Shown: piece by piece, positions 58,757-64,000 of the stretch
How positions within the stretch are numbered: the stretch's first letter is position 1
Layout of the letters: each line of letters starts with the position of its first letter
Source: Comamonadaceae bacterium ALPHA2B
GTDB taxonomy: Bacteria > Pseudomonadota > Gammaproteobacteria > Burkholderiales > Burkholderiaceae_C
Length of the DNA: 64,000 nucleotides
Assembly: GCA_005503065.1 (NCBI GenBank)
Contig: SCOE01000024.1
Coordinates: 1-64,000 of the forward strand
Reading direction: 5' to 3'
Program-made: the position numbers and the translations under genes
Notes under the pieces: generated by a model
Seen by the model: the letters and a program-made list of their open reading frames with translations, nothing else
What the model was told of the DNA's origin: nothing
Databases searched by the model: none

Positions 58757-59439
58757 GCCGCGCCCTCGACATCCGGGGCCTGCGCCTGGGCTACGACACG
58801 CCCCGCGGCCTGCACACGGTGGTGGACGGCTTCGCGCTTCACCTGGCGGCCGGCCGCATCGGCTGCCTGCTCGGGCCTTCGGGCTGCGGCAAGACCACGG
58901 TGCTGCGCGCCATCGCCGGCTTCGAGCCGGCGCGCGCCGGCGAGATCCATCTCGGCGAGCGCCTGCTGTCCTCGGCCGGCGTGCATCTGCCGCCCGAAGC
59001 GCGCCAGATCGGATTGATGTTCCAGGAATACGCGCTGTTCCCGCACCTGTCGGCGGCCGGCAACGTGGCCTTCGGGCTGCGGCGCTGGACCCGCGCGGAC
59101 CGCGAGGCCCGCGTGCGAGAGATGCTCGCGCTGGTCGGCCTGCCCGACATGGCGGCGCGCTTTCCGCACGAGCTGTCGGGCGGCCAGCAGCAGCGCGTGG
59201 CGCTGGCCCGTGCGCTGGCGCCCGCCCCTGCGCTCATCCTGCTGGACGAGCCCTTCTCCAACCTCGACGGCGCGACGCGCGAGCGCCTGACGGTCGAGGT
59301 GCGCGACATCCTGCGCGCCGCGGGGCAGACGGCCATCCTCGTCACGCACCATGCGGCCGAGGCACAGACCATGGCCGACCACACCGGGCACATGCACGGC
59401 GGGCGCCTGGTGCAATGGACCGACGCGGCGCCCCGGTGA
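58753..59439 (+). CDS. fbpC: Fe(3+) ABC transporter ATPase, short form (FbpC-like)
   Basis: A 228-aa ABC ATPase: Walker [10 protein letters not shown] near 38, signature [13 protein letters not shown] near 144 and Walker [13 protein letters not shown] near 163. It stops soon after the H-loop (I-L-V-T-H-H). Typical FbpC proteins are near 350 aa with a C-terminal regulatory domain, absent here. ATG 58753 overlaps the permease stop. Part of the Fur-box iron operon. Confidence 0.9.
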   Translation: MSRALDIRGLRLGYDTPRGLHTVVDGFALHLAAGRIGCLLGPSGCGKTTVLRAIAGFEPARAGEIHLGERLLSSAGVHLPPEARQIGLMFQEYALFPHLSAAGNVAFGLRRWTRADREARVREMLALVGLPDMAARFPHELSGGQQQRVALARALAPAPALILLDEPFSNLDGATRERLTVEVRDILRAAGQTAILVTHHAAEAQTMADHTGHMHGGRLVQWTDAAPR

Positions 59440-59512
59440 TCGGGCGCCGCGGCGCAGGCGAGCGCGCCGCAGTGCACACTCCAGGCTTTCCGCTTTTCCC
59501 CACGAGAACGCC

Positions 59513-59929
59513 ATGCGACTCCTCCACACCATGCTGCGCGTCGGCAACCTCCAGCGCTCGATCGACTTCTACACGAAGGTGCTGGGCATGAACCTGCTGC
59601 GCACCAGCGAGAACCCCGAATACAAGTACAGCCTGGCCTTTGTCGGCTACGGCGAGGGCAACCCCGGACAGGCTGAGATCGAGCTCACCTACAACTGGGG
59701 CACCGAAAGCTACGAGATGGGCACCGCCTACGGCCACATCGCGCTGGGCGTGCCCGACGCTTACGCGGCCTGCGAGAAGATCAAGGCCGCCGGCGGCAAC
59801 GTCACGCGCGAGGCCGGTCCGGTGAAGGGCGGCACCACCGTCATTGCTTTCGTGACCGACCCGGACGGCTACAAGATCGAGCTGATCCAGCGCCAGGACG
59901 ATGCCGGCAGCGGCCAGGGTTTGCGCTGA
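59513..59929 (+). CDS. gloA: Lactoylglutathione lyase (glyoxalase I)
   Basis: A 138-aa glyoxalase I that isomerises the hemithioacetal of methylglyoxal and glutathione to S-lactoylglutathione. Metal ligands H5, E57, H75 and E123 correspond to His5, Glu56, His74 and Glu122 of E. coli GlxI (Ni-type). Length and all motifs match the family (L-G-M-x-L near 24, H-I-A-L-G near 75). It lies 73 bp after the iron operon and is probably transcribed on its own. Confidence 0.95.
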   Translation: MRLLHTMLRVGNLQRSIDFYTKVLGMNLLRTSENPEYKYSLAFVGYGEGNPGQAEIELTYNWGTESYEMGTAYGHIALGVPDAYAACEKIKAAGGNVTREAGPVKGGTTVIAFVTDPDGYKIELIQRQDDAGSGQGLR

Positions 59930-59974
59930 TCCGGCGAGGCCGGTGGTCCCTGTGACCGAGTGCCGCGCGGGCCG

Positions 59975-60574
59975 TCAGTCCACGGAGCGCGCTGCCCATT
60001 CCCTGGCCAGCAAGCCGTACACGGCGGCGTCCGAGATGCTGCCGTTCACCGCCCAGCGCTCACGCAGCACGCCCTCACGTTGAAAGCCGAGGCGCTCCAG
60101 TGCGCGGGCTGCCGCCGCGTTGCCCACGTTGATCTCGGCTTCGATGCGGCGCAGGTGCAAGCCGTCGAAGCCGTAGGCGAGCAAGGCGCCTGCAGCCTCC
60201 TGCAGGTAGCCGTGTCCCCATGCGCCGGGCGCCAGCGCAAGACCCAGTTCGGCGCGGCCGGCCTGCCAGTCGACGGCGAACAGCAGGCACTCCCCGATCA
60301 AGCGCGGCGGGTCGTCCCGATAGATGCCCAGGGTGATGGATTCGCCCTCCGCGAGCGCACGCTGCTCGTCGACGATGAACTCGCGGGCATGCGCCACATC
60401 GGGCCATGCCGGCGTGTCCCAATGGCGCAGGACCTCGGGCTCGGTCAGGATGGCGTAGAGCGCGTCGGCATCGGACGGCCGCATTGGCCGCAGTTGCAGG
60501 CGCGCGGTCCGCAGGACAGTCGGCTCGGGAAACGCAGGTTCGGCAGGAGCCGGCTGCCGCGCCTCGATGCTCAT
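59975..60574 (-). CDS. GNAT-family N-acetyltransferase (RimJ/RimL-like)
   Basis: A 199-aa GNAT enzyme transferring acetyl from acetyl-CoA to an amine or protein N-terminus. The R-T-A-R-L-Q-L-R-P-M start, W-G-H-G-Y-L-Q-E-A near the acetyl-CoA loop (R/Q-x-x-G-x-A variant) and N-V-G-N-A-A-A-R-A-L-E-R-L-G-F are typical of the RimJ/RimL group. ATG 60574 is chosen. A 17-residue tail at the front (E-A-R-Q-P-A-P-A) is nonconserved-looking. It converges on gloA across 45 bp. Confidence 0.85.
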   Translation of the reverse strand: MSIEARQPAPAEPAFPEPTVLRTARLQLRPMRPSDADALYAILTEPEVLRHWDTPAWPDVAHAREFIVDEQRALAEGESITLGIYRDDPPRLIGECLLFAVDWQAGRAELGLALAPGAWGHGYLQEAAGALLAYGFDGLHLRRIEAEINVGNAAAARALERLGFQREGVLRERWAVNGSISDAAVYGLLAREWAARSVD

Positions 60575-60602
60575 GCCGCCGCCATGGCGCAAGCGTCGCC
60601 CG

Positions 60603-60947
60603 TCAAAGGCACACCGTGCCTTGATGGAAGACGGCCTGCCATCCGTTGGCATTCCGCTGCCAGACGGTCGAACGCAGCGTGATGCGGCCCGGCTGCTCCA
60701 GGGTATAGGTCAGCAGGCAATGGTCGGGGCCGAGTTCACGAAGGTGCCAGTCACGCGTGATCCAGGCCTCCTCGGGCGGCTTGGCGGCGCGCTGCGACAG
60801 CACCTCCAGGCAGAACGCGCGGCTGTAGCGTTTGCCGGAAGCGCCGATCTCCCAGAAGTCGGGGGCGACGATGCGGCCGAAGTCCTCGGGCGTGGCCGCA
60901 TGCGATGCCGCATGGAAGCGGTCCTCCATGAAGCGCAGTTCCGCCAT
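60603..60947 (-). CDS. NTF2-like/DUF4440 protein
   Basis: A 114-aa NTF2-fold protein of DUF4440 type: M-E-D-R-F-H-A-A at the start, P-D-F-W-E-I-G-A-S-G-K-R near 35 and a C-terminal R-N-A-N-G-W-Q-A-V-F-H-Q-G-T. ATG 60947 is used, but TTG 60989 would add 14 residues and lies 11 bp after the HAD stop. Function unknown. Together with the HAD gene it may form a short minus-strand transcript. Confidence 0.75.
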   Translation of the reverse strand: MAELRFMEDRFHAASHAATPEDFGRIVAPDFWEIGASGKRYSRAFCLEVLSQRAAKPPEEAWITRDWHLRELGPDHCLLTYTLEQPGRITLRSTVWQRNANGWQAVFHQGTVCL

Positions 60948-61000
60948 CAGCGGCTGCCGGTCCTCGGGCGTGTCGAGTTCGGGCGACAAGGGTCGCGGCC

Positions 61001-61729
61001 TCAGCAGTCCAGCCGCTCGGCCAGCGCCACGATGTCGCGCACGTGCAGCGAGTTCTCGGGCCGCGGCGACACGTCCTTGGGCTGGCCGGCGCCGAACTCG
61101 AGCGGGCGCTCGATGTAGCCGGTGGCCAGGCCGCACACCCGCGCAGCCGCCAGGTCGTCGTGGTGGGCCGCGGCCAGCATGACCTCGCTGGGCGCCACGT
61201 CGAACACGGCGGCCACGCCGAGGTAGGTGCGCGGATCGGGCTTGTAGGCCTTGAAGACCTCGGCCGAGAGGATGCAGTCCCAGGGCAGGCCGCCGCGCTT
61301 GGCCATCTCGGTCAAGAGGCCGAGGTTGCCGTTGGACAGCGTGCAGATCGTGTACTTGCGCTTGAGCCGGGTGAGCCCCTCGACCGCGTCGGGCCAGGGC
61401 GGCAGCCGGTGCCACGCGGTGTTCAGCTGGTGCAGGGCCGCGGCATCGAGCCGCCCCTCGACGCCGAAGTCGCGCAGCACGCCCTCGAGGATGCCGCGGT
61501 GCAGTTCGTCGAGCAGCGTGAAGCCGCCCTCGCCGCTGGCGATGCGTGCCATCACGCTGCGCATGGCCGGCTGGTAGCCCGCGCGCCAGGCCAGCGCGAA
61601 GGCGCTGCCGTCGACGCCCGGCAGGGCGCGCTCCACCTCGGCCGCGATGCCGCCGTGCCAGTCGACCACGGTGCCGAAGATGTCGAAGGCGATGACCTTC
61701 AGGGAATCGGGATCGAAATCGGGGTTCAT
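61001..61729 (-). CDS. Haloacid dehalogenase-like hydrolase (type II HAD)
   Basis: A 242-aa HAD protein. The nucleophile motif F-D16-I-F-G-T lies at 15-20, T-L-S-N-G-N near 107 is motif II, K-A-Y-K-P-D near 140 motif III and A-A-A-H-H-D-D near 165 motif IV (type II variant with His). L-2-haloacid dehalogenases share this arrangement, but phosphatase activity is possible. The ATG 61729 lies only 6 bp beyond the start of repeat copy F, so its leader includes the repeat. It follows eda on the minus strand. Confidence 0.85.
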   Translation of the reverse strand: MNPDFDPDSLKVIAFDIFGTVVDWHGGIAAEVERALPGVDGSAFALAWRAGYQPAMRSVMARIASGEGGFTLLDELHRGILEGVLRDFGVEGRLDAAALHQLNTAWHRLPPWPDAVEGLTRLKRKYTICTLSNGNLGLLTEMAKRGGLPWDCILSAEVFKAYKPDPRTYLGVAAVFDVAPSEVMLAAAHHDDLAAARVCGLATGYIERPLEFGAGQPKDVSPRPENSLHVRDIVALAERLDC

Positions 61730-61735
61730 TGTCTC

Positions 61736-61800
61736 GCTATCTTTTTCATAGCTGCTGGCGCCCGCTGGACGGGCGCTGCAGCCCGATTTGTCTTGGATAA
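61736..61800 (+). repeat. Dispersed 64-bp palindromic repeat, copy F
   Basis: Reads GCTATC, TTTTTCATAGCTGCTG, hairpin GCGCCCG-CTGGA-CGGGCGC, CTGCAGCCCGATTTGTCTTG and GATAA. It fills most of the 76-bp gap between eda and the HAD gene, both on the minus strand, so it is in their intercistronic message. Confidence 0.85.
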
Positions 61801-61805
61801 GGGCG

Positions 61806-62441
61806 TCAGCGCGCGAGCTGGCTGGCTTCGCGCGCCAACGCCTCGATGCGGGCCCAGTCCTTGGCGGCGATGGCCTCGGTGGGCACGATCCAGGAACCGC
61901 CCACGCAGGCCACGTTGGCCAGCGCCAGGAAGTCGGGGGCGTTGCCCGCATGCACGCCGCCGGTGGGGCAGAACTTCACCTCGCCGAAGGGGCCCTGCCA
62001 GGCCTTGAGCATGTTGATGCCGCCGGCCTGCACGGCCGGGAAGAACTTCAGCTCGGTGTAGCCGTCTTCCTGCGCCAGCATGACTTCGCTGCCCGTGGCC
62101 ACGCCCGGCAGCAGCGGCAGGCCGAGGTCGTGGCAGGCCTTGCCCACCGAGCGCGTGTAGCCCGGGCTGACGCCGAAGCGCGCGCCGGCCAGGGCCGAGG
62201 CCTGGGCATCGGCCGCGCTGCGGATGGTGCCGGCGCCGGCCACGGCCTCGGGCACCTCCTTGGCGATGGCCTCGATGCATTCCAGCGCCTCGCGCGTGCG
62301 CAGGGTCACCTCGAGCATGCGGATGCCGCCGGCCACCAGCGCGCGCGCCAGCGGCACGGCGTCCTTCACGTCGTGCAGCACGATCACGGGGATCACGGGG
62401 GCGTCGCGCATCACGTCCAGCGCGGTCAGGGGTTCGGTCAT
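61806..62441 (-). CDS. eda: KDPG/KHG aldolase
   Basis: A 211-aa class I aldolase of the Entner-Doudoroff pathway, splitting 2-keto-3-deoxy-6-phosphogluconate into pyruvate and glyceraldehyde-3-phosphate. E45 and Schiff-base lysine K132 (E-L-K-F-F-P-A) match E. coli Eda (Glu45, Lys133), and R-M-L-E-V-T-L-R-T is the family motif. It is the second gene after edd on the minus strand (124-bp gap), completing the glucose ED branch. Confidence 0.93.
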   Translation of the reverse strand: MTEPLTALDVMRDAPVIPVIVLHDVKDAVPLARALVAGGIRMLEVTLRTREALECIEAIAKEVPEAVAGAGTIRSAADAQASALAGARFGVSPGYTRSVGKACHDLGLPLLPGVATGSEVMLAQEDGYTELKFFPAVQAGGINMLKAWQGPFGEVKFCPTGGVHAGNAPDFLALANVACVGGSWIVPTEAIAAKDWARIEALAREASQLAR

Positions 62442-62565
62442 CGGGAGGCTCCAGAGAAAAGCAGGGAAGGCCCGCGCAGCGCGGACGCACGGCGCCGCGG
62501 GCCGAGGCTGGCACGATAAAGCAAAGCGCGGCGCGAAGCGACCCGCGGCGGCTCGGAACGTGTTC

Positions 62566-64000
62566 CTACAGCCAGGTGCAGGCGCCCTCCTCGGCCGCCA
62601 GCGCGTTGCGCCGCATGCCGGCGAAGAGCTCGCGGCCCAGGCCGTGGCCGTCCTCGGTGCGCTGGGCCTCGGACATCGTGGCCAGCGGGCGCGCCGCCCA
62701 TTCGTCCTCGGGCACCCGCACGGTCAGCGTGCCGGCCACCGCATCGAGGCGGACGAGGTCGCCGTCGCGCACCTTCGCCAGCGGCCCGCCCGCGGCGGCC
62801 TCGGGCGAGACGTGGATGGCGGCGGGCACCTTGCCCGAGGCGCCGCTCATGCGCCCGTCGGTCACCAGCGCCACCTTGAAGCCCTTGCCCTGCAGCACCG
62901 ACAGCGGCGGCGTGAGCTTGTGCAGCTCCGGCATGCCGTTGGCCTGCGGGCCCTGCCAGCGCACCACGCAGACCACGTCACGCTCCAGCTCGCCGGCCGC
63001 GAAGGCCTTCTGCAGGGCGCCCTGCGAATCGAAGACGCGCGCCGGCGCCTCGATCACATGGCGGTCGTCGGGCACCGAGGACACCTTGATCACGCTGCGA
63101 CCCAGGTTGCCCTGCAGCAGCTTGAGGCCGCCCGTCGGGCTGAAGGGCTTCGCGGCGGGCCGGGTCACGGTGTCGTTGTTCGACACCGCACGCTGCCAGT
63201 GCAGTGCGCCGTCTGCGCCCATCGAGGGCACGCCCGACCACTCGGCGATGCCGCCGGCGCGCACCGTGCCGACGTCGGCATGCATGAGCCCGGCGCCGAG
63301 CAGCTCGCCGATGACGAAGCCCGGGCCGCCGGCACCCTGGAACTCGTTCACGTCCGCCGTGCCGTTGGGGTACACGCGGGTGAGCAGCGGCACCACCTCC
63401 GACAGCTGGGAGAAATCGTCCCAGTCGATGAGGATGCCCGCGGCACGCGCCACCGCCACCCAGTGGATGAGGTGGTTGGTGGAGCCGCCGGTGGCCAGCA
63501 GCGCGGCCATGGCGTTGACGATGCAGCGCTCGTCGACCATTTCCCCAATCGGCGGCACGGCGTAGGGCTGGCCCGAGGCCTTGCCCAGCACCGTGCGCAC
63601 CGCCTCGCGCGTCAGCGTCTCGCGCATCGCGTCGCCCGGCTGGATGAACGCCGTGCCCGGCACGTGTAGGCCCATCGCCTCCAGCAGCATCTGGTTGCTG
63701 TTGGCCGTGCCGTAGAAGGTGCAGGTGCCTTCGCCGTGGTAGGCGGCCATCTCGGCATCGAGCAGGCCCTGGCGGCCCACCAGGCCCTGCGCGGCCTGCT
63801 CGCGCACCTTCGACTTGGCGCTGTTCGACAGGCCCGAGGGCATCGGCCCCGCGGGCACGAAGACCATCGGCAGGTGGCCGAAATGCAGCGCGCCGATCAG
63901 CAGGCCCGGCACGATCTTGTCGCACACGCCCAGCATCAGCGCGGCGTCGAACATGTCGTGGGTGAGCGCCACCGCGGTGCCCATCGCGATCACGTCGCGA
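62566..64000 (-). CDS. edd: 6-phosphogluconate dehydratase, N-terminus cut by window edge
   Basis: The visible 477 residues are the C-terminal four-fifths of an IlvD/Edd dehydratase (family about 600 aa), and the frame runs off the right edge. G-V-C-D-K-I-V-P-G carries a cluster cysteine, and the C-terminal [10 protein letters not shown] motif and E-G-A-C-T-W end match Edd rather than IlvD. The neighbouring eda supports the assignment: together they make up the ED pathway's two unique steps. Stop codon TAG at 62566-62568. Confidence 0.92.
   Translation of the reverse strand, partial: RDVIAMGTAVALTHDMFDAALMLGVCDKIVPGLLIGALHFGHLPMVFVPAGPMPSGLSNSAKSKVREQAAQGLVGRQGLLDAEMAAYHGEGTCTFYGTANSNQMLLEAMGLHVPGTAFIQPGDAMRETLTREAVRTVLGKASGQPYAVPPIGEMVDERCIVNAMAALLATGGSTNHLIHWVAVARAAGILIDWDDFSQLSEVVPLLTRVYPNGTADVNEFQGAGGPGFVIGELLGAGLMHADVGTVRAGGIAEWSGVPSMGADGALHWQRAVSNNDTVTRPAAKPFSPTGGLKLLQGNLGRSVIKVSSVPDDRHVIEAPARVFDSQGALQKAFAAGELERDVVCVVRWQGPQANGMPELHKLTPPLSVLQGKGFKVALVTDGRMSGASGKVPAAIHVSPEAAAGGPLAKVRDGDLVRLDAVAGTLTVRVPEDEWAARPLATMSEAQRTEDGHGLGRELFAGMRRNALAAEEGACTWL

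Overview
The window is about 70% GC, densely packed, and reads as chromosome of a Comamonadaceae-type betaproteobacterium (Variovorax/Acidovorax-like). This is inferred from the gene content: several Bug-family solute receptors, a NahR-like LysR regulator, many sugar-acid, aromatic and branched-chain-type transport operons, and a ~64-bp palindromic repeat of a kind I associate with this family. No rRNA, tRNA, CRISPR, transposase or phage gene was seen. The left edge cuts a lipoprotein gene and the right edge cuts edd.

Layout. 1-2.4 kb: edge lipoprotein, DUF1439-like protein, lipoprotein glycerophosphodiesterase plus a coupled small protein. 2.5-7 kb: a minus-strand Rieske oxygenase operon (alpha, beta, PchB/chorismate-mutase-like protein, Bug receptor, ferredoxin) with a divergent NahR-like regulator. 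7-17.7 kb: a GntR regulator divergent from a nine-gene plus-strand catabolic operon (DapA-family lyase, Bug receptor, DhaK/DhaL-type kinase, Liv-type ABC transporter with a LivM-LivG fusion, D-lactate-dehydrogenase-like flavoprotein). 17.6-27.2 kb: metal resistance (CadR/PbrR-type regulator and P1B ATPase, then TolC-like protein, multicopper oxidase, DUF411 protein and CusF variant) with a methyltransferase, OsmC and AraC gene in between. 27.2-41.3 kb: AcpA-type phosphoesterase, di-heme peroxidase, DadA-like oxidase, P1/DmpA-type peptidase coupled to a TAXI receptor, EttA, RhlE, an MFS carrier and an EEP-family nuclease/phosphatase. 41.4-50.8 kb: a sugar-acid region with an enolase-superfamily dehydratase and a DctPQM TRAP importer on the minus strand, a GntR regulator, and a divergent De Ley-Doudoroff set (IlvD/Edd-type dehydratase, KDGal kinase, KDPGal aldolase, class II aldolase). 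50.8-55.8 kb: secreted small protein, SDR, MATE, MFS, MarR, thioesterase. 55.9-59.4 kb: Fur-box-preceded Fe3+ ABC importer. 59.5-64 kb: glyoxalase I, GNAT, NTF2-like, HAD, eda and truncated edd.

The genes fit a free-living soil or plant-associated heterotroph that takes up organic acids and aromatics through high-affinity binding proteins, processes sugar acids through Entner-Doudoroff-type chemistry, and carries copper and Cd/Pb/Zn defence.

The most unusual structure is a dispersed family of six ~64-bp hairpin repeats (near 1135, 23395, 26272, 41351, 49916 and 61736). Several copies are translated: two lie in the N-terminal region of exported proteins, and one supplies the last 14 to 15 residues and stop codon of the aldolase DgoA and overlaps the start codon of the next gene. 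The other strong leads are a PchB-like gene translationally coupled inside a Rieske oxygenase operon, and an undescribed-looking DapA/DhaKL/Liv/flavoprotein pathway.
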